Position numbers and translations under genes: made by a program. A DNA stretch of 6,252 nucleotides from NCBI GenBank assembly GCA_016928755.1, contig JAFGKB010000325.1, forward strand, positions 1 to 6,252, written 5' to 3'. The first letter of the stretch is position 1. Every line of letters begins with the position of its first letter. The stretch comes from Anaerolineae bacterium. Its GTDB lineage: Bacteria > Chloroflexota > Anaerolineae > B4-G1 > SLSP01. The notes beneath the pieces were generated by a model that was not told the DNA's origin, made no database searches, and saw nothing but the letters and a program-made list of their open reading frames with translations. Positions 1 to 6,231 of this stretch are shown one piece after another.

Positions 1-269
1 CCTATGGTCTGGGTAATAAAGCCCAGCGTGAGAAACCCGCCGGTTATAGCACCACTGCGTAGTGCCGGTAGGGTGGAGCTTTTTGTGGTATTGGCTCTAT
101 CTCGTTGGACTAATAGCATGATCAATAACGCCAGACCTGCTACCCAAAAACGAGTGGCAATCAAGACCAACGGCCCCGTGGTATCCAATGTATGCTTCAC
201 AATGACGAAAGTAGAACCCCAAATCGCCGTGATCAATACGAGTGCTGCATCAGCTTGCCAACGTTGCAT
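1..269 (-). CDS. EamA/DMT-family membrane transporter, N-terminal part (runs off left edge)
   Basis: This is the start of an inner-membrane permease of the drug/metabolite transporter (EamA, 10-TM) superfamily. Only 89 codons are inside the window; the rest lies to the left. Residues 8-24 form a first hydrophobic helix carrying the family-typical 'AIWGSTFVIVK' motif (15-25). Residues 34-55 form a second helix with 'ATRFWVAGL' (38-46), matching the usual 'RF..A.L' signature. A third helix begins near 74 with 'LGFITQT' (82-88), resembling the 'GF..QT.G' pattern of EamA proteins. The ATG at 269 is well supported: an in-frame TGA lies two codons upstream, and AAGGA (280-284) can serve as a ribosome-binding site, though its 10-nt spacing is long. 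The gene is divergent from the EF-G gene. The substrate cannot be told from this fragment; family members export amino acids, metabolites or drugs. I saw no convincing promoter for it. Confidence 0.86.
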   Translation of the reverse strand, partial: MQRWQADAALVLITAIWGSTFVIVKHTLDTTGPLVLIATRFWVAGLALLIMLLVQRDRANTTKSSTLPALRSGAITGGFLTLGFITQTI

Positions 270-381
270 ATCTCATTCATCCTTAGTCAGCATCTTGTCA
301 TTACTCTCCCATTTCCTGTTGTTTTTATGTATAGTTACCGCAGAAAACGGGAATTTATCTCTGGATGCGGTTTAATTTTTT

Positions 382-401
382 AACAATTTCTTAACATTGT
401 T
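382..401. promoter_or_regulatory. Small inverted repeat upstream of the EF-G promoter, possible operator or UP element
   Basis: AACAAT (382-387) and ATTGTT (396-401) form a 6-bp inverted repeat separated by 8 bases, ending four bases before the -35 box. The same stretch also contains two copies of TTAACA (380 and 391) 11 bases apart, close to one helical turn. The surroundings are very AT-rich, so this could be a regulator site, an RNA polymerase UP element, or chance in AT-rich DNA. The sequence alone does not decide. Confidence 0.22.
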
Positions 402-404
402 TAC

Positions 405-433
405 TTGATAAATCCTGTGTATTGTGCTAAAAT
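405..433 (+). promoter_or_regulatory. Sigma-70-type extended -10 promoter for the EF-G gene
   Basis: TTGATA (405-410) matches five of six bases of the consensus -35 box. A 17-bp spacer leads to TAAAAT (428-433), five of six of the -10 consensus, and the spacer ends in TGC, giving an extended -10 element (TGnTAAAAT). AT-rich DNA directly upstream could act as an UP element. Transcription would start near 440, leaving a leader of about 230 nt before the EF-G start codon. It is the best promoter match I found in the window. Confidence 0.65.
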
Positions 434-464
434 TCACTCTGCTTGCTTGATAGACGAAAATACT

Positions 465-491
465 AGGGCTAAGAGCTAAATAACTTGCCCT
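465..491 (+). promoter_or_regulatory. Potential hairpin at the 5' end of the EF-G leader
   Basis: AGGGC (465-469) plus AAG (471-473) can pair with CTT (484-486) plus GCCCT (487-491). This gives an 8-bp stem with a single bulged T at 470 and a 10-base loop. No T-run follows, so it is not an intrinsic terminator. A weaker hairpin, GGATAAG (520-526) with CTTATTC (538-544) including one G-U pair, lies further down the same leader. Function unknown. Confidence 0.35.
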
Positions 492-583
492 TATGAGGTG
501 TATAGCTAACTACAGAGACGGATAAGTTATCTAAATTCTTATTCTTTAGCTTGTAGTATAACACAAGTCGTAGTTCTTGGTCG

Positions 584-612
584 GCGGTCAGCGCATCCTA
601 TTGCCTGACCGC
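584..612 (+). promoter_or_regulatory. Strong GC-rich hairpin in the EF-G leader
   Basis: GCGGTCAG (584-591) pairs perfectly with CTGACCGC (605-612). Inside, GCA (593-595) can pair with TGC (602-604) across a bulged C592, leaving a 6-base loop. No T-run follows on the plus strand and none on the minus strand, so it does not look like an intrinsic terminator. It sits about 56 bases upstream of the EF-G ATG, so it does not directly cover the ribosome-binding site. It could stabilise the mRNA or be part of a larger cis-regulatory leader. Confidence 0.5.
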
Positions 613-649
613 TGAATGTTGCAAGCATATTGATTAATTAGTAGATACT

Positions 650-666
650 GAGGGGAGAAAAAGGGA
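650..666 (+). promoter_or_regulatory. Purine-rich ribosome-binding region of the EF-G gene
   Basis: The bases before the ATG at 669 are almost all purine. GAGGGGAG (650-657) is the better Shine-Dalgarno match but leaves 11 bases to the ATG, which is long. AAGGGA (661-666) is only two bases from the ATG, which is too close. The start codon itself rests on protein homology: the reading frame from here gives the standard EF-G N-terminus. Confidence 0.55.
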
Positions 667-668
667 AT

Positions 669-2771
669 ATGGCTAAGAAAAAAGAAGCCGCCATTCAGAA
701 TGTGCGTATTATAGGCATCTTCGCCCATGTTGATGCGGGAAAGACGACAACTTCTGAGGCAATTTTATACTATACCGGACGGATTCACCGTACCGGCAAT
801 ATTGACGATGGTAATACCCAATTAGACTTTTTACAACAGGAACGTGAACGGGGAATCACGATTATGTCGGCGGCCACAGCCTGCCATTGGAGAGGGCATC
901 GCATCAACATCATTGATACTCCTGGGCACGTTGACTTCACCGCTGAGGTCGTGCGCTCTATCCGCGTAATTGATGGTGCAATTATGGTGATGTGTGGCGT
1001 TGGAGCTGTAGAGCCTCAGACCGAGGCTGTCTGGTTGCATGCCAATCGTGAGCATTTGCCACGCATAATCTTTGTGAATAAACTTGACCGGGTCGGTGCT
1101 GATTTTCAAACGGTGATCAAGGATATCCACGAACGCTTGACACCCAATGCTATCCCATTGGAGTTACCTATCGGTAAAGAGAGTGATTTCCAGGGTGTGG
1201 TGGACCTTTTGACCCAGCAAGCCTTAATCTGGCCGTCCGGTGAAGACAATCCTGAAATTCAGGATGTGCCCGCCTCTATGCAAGACGAAGTCAGTGCTGC
1301 GCGTGAGAAATTATTAGATACTATTTGTGAGACAAACGACGTTTTGTTAGAGATGCGCTTAGAGGGCAAAGAACCGCCACTAGAGGATATTAAAGCCGCT
1401 CTCCGTGAAGCTACAATTGCCGGGGGATTGATCCCTGTGTTGTGTGGTGCCTCCCGAAACCATATCGGTGTCCAGATGCTCTTGGATGCTGTGATTGATT
1501 ATCTTCCGGCCCCGACGGATATGCCGCCGATATTGGGACATAATCCTGAGAACGAGGACGAAATTGTACAACGTGAAGATAGCTTTGATGCGCCTTTCTG
1601 TGCCTCCGCTTTCAAAATCGTGACCGATCCCCACGTGGGCCACTTAACCTGGGTGCGGGTATTTTCCGGCAAACTGAATGCCGGTGATAATGTCTTAAAT
1701 GCTCGCGCTAATGAAATCGAGCGCGTGGGACGTATTTACCGGATGCATGCTAATGACCGTGAGCAGGTGGATTCGATGGCTGCCAGTGATGTAGTTGCGC
1801 TAGTTGGGATGAAATCCTCAACTACTGGAGATACACTCTGTGACCCAGAGCATCCTATTGTACTGGAAACCTTTAAGTTCCCGGCCCCGGTTATTACTGT
1901 GGCTTTAGCTCCGGTTTCTACTAAAGACCGTGAAAAACTACACCAAGCCGTCATGCGTTTGTGTGATGAGGATCCCACATTGATCAGTGGTGTTGATACC
2001 GAAACCAGTGAGTTGACACTTTCTGGTATGGGGGAGTTGCATCTGGATGTTACTGTGGATCGTCTGCGTACCGAATTTGGCCTTGATCCGCAGGTCAGCC
2101 CGCCGCAGGTTTCCTATCGTGAGACGGTACGCAAGGCTGCCGAAGTTGTCACTACGTATAAGAAACAGTCCGGTGGTCATGGTCACTTTGCTGAGGTCGA
2201 TGTGCGTATCGAGCCTTTGGAAGATGGGGATGGCGTGGAGTTCGTCAGCGAGGCCCCGCCCAGTGATTTACCCCGTGACTTTTGGCGTCCTGTTGAGCTT
2301 GGGTTACGCCGAGCCTTGGAACAGGGTGTAATTGCCGGCTTCCCGGTAACCGGTGTCAAAGTGACATTGACGGGGGGGCGTTATCACGAGGTAGACTCTG
2401 CCGCAATGGACTTTGAGATCGCCGGCTCAATGGCGGCCCGGCAAGTTGTCCGTGCTGCTAGCCCGTCACTGTTGGAGCCTTTAATGCATATTGATGTTAA
2501 TGCCGCTGAGGAATATATCGGTTCCATCGTTGCTGACCTGGGCCGCCGGCGTGGTATAGTCAATGCCATGCGGGTACGTGGTAATCTTCGTAATGTGGAT
2601 GGTGAAGTCCCCCTGGCTGAAGCGCGTGGGTATGCTACTAATTTGCGCAGTATGACCCAGGGACGTGGTACCTTTACGCTAGAGTTCAAACGTTACAGTC
2701 TGGTTCCTGATAGTATCGCCGAAGAAGTGATTAAGGAACGTCAAGCTGCCGGCAAAATACCGGAACGGTAA
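669..2771 (+). CDS. fusA: Translation elongation factor G (EF-G), complete, somewhat diverged
   Basis: This cytoplasmic GTPase moves tRNAs and mRNA through the ribosome during translocation. At 700 aa it has normal EF-G length. G-domain motifs are all present: AHVDAGKT (19-26), RGIT (61-64), DTPGH with the catalytic His87 (83-87), and NKLD (137-140). Domain II covers roughly 305-395. Domain III has the GMGELHLDV signature. Domain IV keeps the tip motif YHEVDS (572-577, His573). Domain V has the RRRG and QGRGTF motifs. Several normally invariant stretches differ: the first domain IV loop reads GGHGH (502-506) instead of GGRGQ, and the switch I region reads 'NTQLDFLQQERERGIT' rather than the usual '..DWMEQERERGIT'. 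The gene is not next to rpsL, rpsG or tuf in this window, has its own promoter and terminator, and may be a second, non-str-operon EF-G copy. An EF-G identity is certain; a main versus paralogous role is open. Confidence 0.97.
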   Translation: MAKKKEAAIQNVRIIGIFAHVDAGKTTTSEAILYYTGRIHRTGNIDDGNTQLDFLQQERERGITIMSAATACHWRGHRINIIDTPGHVDFTAEVVRSIRVIDGAIMVMCGVGAVEPQTEAVWLHANREHLPRIIFVNKLDRVGADFQTVIKDIHERLTPNAIPLELPIGKESDFQGVVDLLTQQALIWPSGEDNPEIQDVPASMQDEVSAAREKLLDTICETNDVLLEMRLEGKEPPLEDIKAALREATIAGGLIPVLCGASRNHIGVQMLLDAVIDYLPAPTDMPPILGHNPENEDEIVQREDSFDAPFCASAFKIVTDPHVGHLTWVRVFSGKLNAGDNVLNARANEIERVGRIYRMHANDREQVDSMAASDVVALVGMKSSTTGDTLCDPEHPIVLETFKFPAPVITVALAPVSTKDREKLHQAVMRLCDEDPTLISGVDTETSELTLSGMGELHLDVTVDRLRTEFGLDPQVSPPQVSYRETVRKAAEVVTTYKKQSGGHGHFAEVDVRIEPLEDGDGVEFVSEAPPSDLPRDFWRPVELGLRRALEQGVIAGFPVTGVKVTLTGGRYHEVDSAAMDFEIAGSMAARQVVRAASPSLLEPLMHIDVNAAEEYIGSIVADLGRRRGIVNAMRVRGNLRNVDGEVPLAEARGYATNLRSMTQGRGTFTLEFKRYSLVPDSIAEEVIKERQAAGKIPER

Positions 2772-2784
2772 AGTTCCTGTTTAG

Positions 2785-2828
2785 AGTAAAAAAACGCCCT
2801 GGATGTAAACCCAGGGCGTTTTTTTACT
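2785..2828. terminator. Bidirectional intrinsic terminator between convergent genes
   Basis: Bases 2785-2802 pair perfectly with 2811-2828: an 18-bp stem with an 8-base loop (ATGTAAAC). The GC core is CGCCCTGG/CCAGGGCG, flanked by a run of seven A (2788-2794) and a run of seven T (2819-2825). Each strand therefore reads as GC stem followed by a T-run, so it can stop both the EF-G transcript, which ends 14 bases earlier, and the leftward FHA-kinase transcript. Confidence 0.95.
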
Positions 2829-2837
2829 GAAGACAGA

Positions 2838-2930
2838 CTACAAAAGTTTTAGTGGGCTATAACTTCGGCCTAAGCCCTATCTTAATGGATGGAAGTCCGC
2901 TTTACAGAAGGACTATTAAGACTTTTGTAG
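2838..2930. repeat. 93-base inverted-repeat element with possible three-way-junction fold
   Basis: The ends are a perfect 10-bp inverted repeat, CTACAAAAGT (2838-2847) and ACTTTTGTAG (2921-2930). The pairing extends inward to 2853/2915 with two G-U wobbles. Directly inside lie two further potential hairpins: GGGCT (2854-2858) with AGCCC (2873-2877), and AGTCC (2894-2898) with GGACT (2910-2914). The wobbles are pairing-compatible only in plus-strand RNA; on the minus strand they become A-C mismatches. There is no ORF, transposase or clear target-site duplication, and no good promoter on the plus strand. It lies just beyond the bidirectional terminator for plus-strand readers and between the kinase stop codon and the terminator for minus-strand readers. 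It could be a small MITE-like element, a structured 3' UTR, or an unknown RNA. Confidence 0.5.
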
Positions 2931-2943
2931 CCTTGTATGATCT

Positions 2944-5457
2944 CTACGGATTCCACCGTGGACAAGATTTTTGGGTACTCGGCGAGTTGGTCAGGTTCCG
3001 CATATTTGTCCCATCCAGGTTGATGATGAAGATATCGGTAGCTCCCTCACTGCCTACCGGCTTCATATAGAACAACGCAGTGCCATCGGCTGTATATTGT
3101 GGTGGCCAGATATCGGAAATCTCAGGTATGACCTGTTGGTAACCGGGTGTGCCTACCGTAGCCTTATGGACTGTATTGCCGATGGTAAACAGGAAATGGC
3201 TGCTATCCGGTGCCCAGATAATGCCCGGATTGGGGTTAAGTGGCCCTACATAATAGCCTTCCACAATGGTATTATCACTGATCCGTACTAACACTACCTG
3301 GTAATCACCGGCTGGTCGCTGGACTATAACATTATATACACCATCAGGTGAGGGGCATACATCAACACTGCTGGTAATATTACACTTTCGGACGCCATAT
3401 AAATTCAGGGTTTGGCCTTCCAATGTGGTGACCGTGGAGCCTGCACAAGTAGAATGTTTGGAATCTGATGGCCCGATGATGCTCATTTGGCTCCATGCCG
3501 GGTCGGTGGAGTAGAGATAGGTGGCATTATCGGCTTGCACCGTAAAGACGATGTGCCCTACATCACCGGTAGGCGGGGGAGCCGTGGTGGGTGTCTCCTT
3601 GGTTTCCGGCGGTGTTGTGGGTTGTACTCCGGTTTCCTGTGTTGGGGGGGGAGTTGTGATATTCCCAGTCCATACGGAAATATCATCAATATAAATCTTT
3701 CCTGATAAGGGACCAACATCAGGTCTATCTAATACAAGTGCATAGAAGCGTACCGGGTAATCAATCACACCATTATCTGGGCCTGAGACATGCCCGTTGG
3801 GCCATCCGGCGTTGATATCCAGGACGCCCGTCATCTGTTTCCAGCCCGGTGAACCAACTTTTCCTAGATTTATGGCCCAGACCTCGTTTTGTGCGTCCTG
3901 CACCCATATATTTAAGAAGTGTCCTGAGCCATCTCCGTAGACCCAAGCCCCAAATGAGTTAGGTTTCCCCGATAATCCGATGGAACGCATAAAGACCACG
4001 TAATCGTCCCCGGAAGATGGGAAGGTATAGGTCAGCTTCCCGGAATAGGTGCCTGTATGGGCCTGTTCCTGGCTTTGCGTGAATTCTCCGTTCGCTTGAT
4101 CCCCCCGTCGCCATGTGCCCATTGGGTCAAATGTGATCAACGCATTGGAGGGATTTGTATTGCTGGATGTCGGTGCCGCTGTTGGTGTGGGTGATGGTGT
4201 AGTCGGCTCCGGTGTTCTTGTCGGGGTTGCGTTCGGGTCAGGCGTGTTCGTAGCCTTTGGCGTCGCTGTTGGCGTGGCTGTCTCGGTCCCGGTACTGGAT
4301 GTGGAAGTTGCTTTCGGGGTGCGAGTCGGTGTTGCGGTTGGTGTTGGCGTGTTGGTAGGTGCCCCAATCGTCTGGGCCGCGGCTATCACAGTCCCGGCTG
4401 CATTGGTCGCCTGCATATCAGGTGTATTGGTGGGCGATGGTGTTTGGCTGGGCGTCGGTGTAATTCCTGCAATCTGCCGGTTGGGGATAGGCAATATCCC
4501 CTGACTCCATAGCCCGCCGCCAATCAGGGCTAAGAGTGCGATAAATCCCAGAATCCATAACCAGACCGGGACGCCTTTCCGCTTCTTTTTAGGCTGTGGT
4601 GTTTTGACCTTTTTGCTGCGCTTAACCTTTTTACCCGCCAACGCATCTTCTAACGCATTGATAAAAGCGGCTACATTTTCAAAACGCGCCTCCGGTTCCT
4701 TCGCCATTGCTTGCTCAAGTACGGTTTCTACCCCCTTGGGTAGATCTGACTTTACGTCAGAAATAGGCGGCGGCGGTTCATGAGTTACTTTATAGAGCAC
4801 GGCCATTGTGCTATCGGCCTGGAAGGGCACGATACCACTTAACATCTCATAGGCCACAACCGCCAAGCTGTATTGGTCACTGCGCGCATCTACCGTTAAC
4901 CCCTGCGCCTGCTCTGGGGACATATACTCTGGGGTACCGATAATCGTCCCGGTTGAGGTCAAACGGGTCTCGTGAGATGCCCGTGCAATGCCAAAGTCGG
5001 TGATTTTCGAATGACCTTGGTCGATAATAATGTTACCCGGTTTAATGTCACGATGGATCAAACCTTGTTCATGGGCGTAATCCAGTGCTTCTGCAAGGGG
5101 GCGCAGGATAGTGATAACTTCTTCGGGTGGCAAGGCCCCCTGTTCTTTAATGTACTCCGTGAGTTCCTTACCTTCCAGGTACTCCATTACAAAGTAATAC
5201 CAGCCGCTTTCTTGTCCTACATCGAAGATTGTCACAATATTGGGATGTCTCAGACGGGCGGCTGAACGGGCCTCTCTTAGAAAGCGATCTACAAAGTCCT
5301 TTTGCCACACCAGGTGTGGGGCCAGTACTTTAATAGCGACTGTGCGTTCCAGGGTTGGATCATAGCCTAAGTAGACGGCAGCCATACCGCCCCGGCCTAA
5401 TTCCGACTGGATAAGATATTTGCCCAAGCGTGTGTTTACCAAGCTGTTGTTTTCCAT
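2944..5457 (-). CDS. Transmembrane Ser/Thr protein kinase with beta-sandwich and PD40 propeller-like ectodomain
   Basis: A Hanks-type receptor-like kinase, 837 aa. The cytoplasmic catalytic domain (about 14-275) is intact: glycine loop GRGGMAAV (21-28), Lys43, Glu62, HRDIKPGN (135-142), DFG (154-156), and GTPEYMSPEQ (174-183). A Lys/Arg-rich juxtamembrane stretch (276-294) precedes one membrane helix (297-317), which puts the C-terminus outside. Then come a Thr/Pro-rich stalk (333-437), a beta-sandwich resembling carbohydrate-binding modules (about 438-598, with WRRGDQ, VYGDGSGH and DDISVW), a second Thr/Pro linker (599-631), and PD40/WD40-like repeats to the end (for example SPDG 703-706, WAPDS 748-752, NLDGTNMRNLT 813-823). 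There are no PASTA repeats. All four cysteines (671, 692, 701, 832) are in the outer tip. The start is adjacent to the FHA stop (TAAATG), with purine-rich AGGGAGAGG (5464-5472) six bases upstream. The ligand is unknown; sugar or cell-wall sensing is inference. Confidence 0.94.
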   Translation of the reverse strand: MENNSLVNTRLGKYLIQSELGRGGMAAVYLGYDPTLERTVAIKVLAPHLVWQKDFVDRFLREARSAARLRHPNIVTIFDVGQESGWYYFVMEYLEGKELTEYIKEQGALPPEEVITILRPLAEALDYAHEQGLIHRDIKPGNIIIDQGHSKITDFGIARASHETRLTSTGTIIGTPEYMSPEQAQGLTVDARSDQYSLAVVAYEMLSGIVPFQADSTMAVLYKVTHEPPPPISDVKSDLPKGVETVLEQAMAKEPEARFENVAAFINALEDALAGKKVKRSKKVKTPQPKKKRKGVPVWLWILGFIALLALIGGGLWSQGILPIPNRQIAGITPTPSQTPSPTNTPDMQATNAAGTVIAAAQTIGAPTNTPTPTATPTRTPKATSTSSTGTETATPTATPKATNTPDPNATPTRTPEPTTPSPTPTAAPTSSNTNPSNALITFDPMGTWRRGDQANGEFTQSQEQAHTGTYSGKLTYTFPSSGDDYVVFMRSIGLSGKPNSFGAWVYGDGSGHFLNIWVQDAQNEVWAINLGKVGSPGWKQMTGVLDINAGWPNGHVSGPDNGVIDYPVRFYALVLDRPDVGPLSGKIYIDDISVWTGNITTPPPTQETGVQPTTPPETKETPTTAPPPTGDVGHIVFTVQADNATYLYSTDPAWSQMSIIGPSDSKHSTCAGSTVTTLEGQTLNLYGVRKCNITSSVDVCPSPDGVYNVIVQRPAGDYQVVLVRISDNTIVEGYYVGPLNPNPGIIWAPDSSHFLFTIGNTVHKATVGTPGYQQVIPEISDIWPPQYTADGTALFYMKPVGSEGATDIFIINLDGTNMRNLTNSPSTQKSCPRWNP
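3644..3651 (-). repeat. C8 homopolymer in the kinase linker (G8 on the plus strand)
   Basis: Eight consecutive C in the coding strand encode Pro603-605 at the second linker. Loss of one C brings in a TAG (3558-3560), and gain of one C brings in a TGA (3563-3565), about 30 codons downstream. Both stops fall right where the PD40 domain begins. The tract could slip during replication and remove the tip domain, or it could simply be a proline run. Confidence 0.45.
4147..4461 (-). repeat. Thr/Pro-rich low-complexity stalk coding region
   Basis: Residues 333-437 of the kinase consist largely of degenerate TPTP, ATPT, TRTP and NTPD units. They are encoded by imperfect ACC/CCG/ACG-type repeats that make the plus strand visibly G/T-rich. 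Such stalks are common in exported Chloroflexota proteins and would hold the ectodomain away from the membrane. The composition produces a false Val/Gly-rich reading frame on the other strand. Confidence 0.8.
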
Positions 5458-6231
5458 TTATGGCCTCTCCCTAAAAAGTATTATTGTGTGTCCCATCTGT
5501 ATCTCATCCCCGTTCTTTAACCTGTATTGTTGGTTGATCGGGGTCCCATTGATAAGTGTGCCGCCTGCGCTGCCTAGATCATAGAGGTAGTAGGTAGCTC
5601 CATCCTTCACAATTTGCGCGTGTTTCCGGGATGCGCGCGCGTCCTGGATAACAATGTCGTTTTCGGAACCACGTCCTAGTGTGATAAAGGGCTTCTGAGG
5701 TAACGGGAATTGTGCTCCCTTCTGAGTACCTGACTTTATGGTGAGTGTTGGTGTTTGAGGTGTGTGTCCAAAACTCTTTGTATCTTGTAACGTAAAGATA
5801 GTCTGCCCGCAGCGCATACTGTCGCCGGGTTTTAGTTGAGAGGGGATTATAACCCGGTGACTATTGATAAAAGTCCCGTTAGTTGATAGGTCTTCCACGG
5901 TCACTTGTGTACCGATAACTGTGATGCGGGTATGTTGGCGTGACATTTGTTCATCGGCTATTTGGATATTACAAGTTGATGAACGCCCGATCAGATTTGG
6001 CCCTGGCTCAAGAGGATAGCTGTGTCCCTCGGTTGTGCGTAAGTATAAAGCCGGCGTCGTTTTAGGGGTAGGTTTGGTCTCTATCCTTATCCCTTCACCT
6101 ACGGGGCCACTGGGAAGAGGGGGCGGCGAGGGCATTGAAGGCGTATGCCTTGCCTTGGCTCTGTTCTGACGTTGGATACTCAGGAGGGCTAATAACATAA
6201 TGAATATAACGATAATAATTGCTGGTAGCAT
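5458..6231 (-). CDS. Membrane-anchored protein with two FHA domains, likely partner of the adjacent kinase
   Basis: A 257-aa phosphothreonine-reader adaptor. Residues 2-19 are a single hydrophobic helix followed at once by basic residues (RQNRAKAR, 21-28), predicting an outside N-terminus and a cytoplasmic body. A Pro-rich linker (30-60) leads to FHA-1 (about 62-148), with the full signature GRS (82-84), SRQH (97-100) and DLSTNGTFIN (114-123). FHA-2 (about 163-253) has GRGSENDI (186-193), SRKH (201-204) and DLGSAGGTLING (218-229). In FHA-2 the usual Asn of the N-G-T motif is Gly, which may alter binding. The stop codon directly abuts the kinase ATG, so the two are almost surely co-translated. 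The ATG at 6231 has AGGAAG (6242-6247) ten bases upstream. The frame stays open for the seven codons visible upstream, so a slightly longer protein is not excluded. No promoter is in the window. Confidence 0.94.
   Translation of the reverse strand: MLPAIIIVIFIMLLALLSIQRQNRAKARHTPSMPSPPPLPSGPVGEGIRIETKPTPKTTPALYLRTTEGHSYPLEPGPNLIGRSSTCNIQIADEQMSRQHTRITVIGTQVTVEDLSTNGTFINSHRVIIPSQLKPGDSMRCGQTIFTLQDTKSFGHTPQTPTLTIKSGTQKGAQFPLPQKPFITLGRGSENDIVIQDARASRKHAQIVKDGATYYLYDLGSAGGTLINGTPINQQYRLKNGDEIQMGHTIILFRERP

Larger units (their letters stand above)
270..668. other. Divergent intergenic region between transporter and EF-G gene
   Basis: About 400 bases with no credible protein-coding gene on either strand. 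The left part (about 370-440) is AT-rich and holds the rightward promoter. The part from about 440 to 668 would be the untranslated leader of the EF-G mRNA and contains three potential hairpins, listed separately where strong. The leftward transporter promoter must also lie here, but candidate -10 boxes on the minus strand (for example TATACA in the 320-340 area) lack a reasonable -35 partner, so none is annotated. Confidence 0.75.

Noticed and set aside
4..375. 123-aa reading frame on the plus strand at the left edge
   Set aside because: The opposite strand encodes clear EamA transporter motifs over 1-269, while this frame shows no recognisable family pattern and only weak start context.
493..525. 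Ten-residue upstream ORF in the EF-G leader (MRCIANYRDG)
   Set aside because: No ribosome-binding site precedes it and it has no run of regulatory codons; a frame this short is expected by chance.
557..562. TATAAC as a second -10 box closer to the EF-G gene
   Set aside because: It matches five of six bases, but no acceptable -35 lies 16-18 bases upstream and there is no TGn extension.
584..612. Leader hairpin as an intrinsic terminator
   Set aside because: No T-run follows the stem on either strand.
2372..2378. G7 run inside the EF-G gene as a possible frameshift site
   Set aside because: The reading frame is continuous through well-conserved domain IV and V motifs on both sides, so there is no sign of a shift or programmed frameshifting.
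2838..2930. tRNA or tmRNA-like interpretation of the inverted repeat
   Set aside because: The end stem is too long, there is no T-loop TTCGA-type sequence, and no anticodon arm of the right size can be drawn.
2852..3070. 72-aa plus-strand reading frame after the terminator
   Set aside because: It overlaps the 3' end of the kinase gene on the other strand, lies behind a strong terminator, has no ribosome-binding site, and shows no familiar motifs.
4115..4504. 129-aa Val/Gly-rich reading frame on the plus strand
   Set aside because: It is the exact antisense image of the Thr/Pro stalk of the kinase; its low-complexity VGVGV composition is what Thr/Pro codons give when read backwards.
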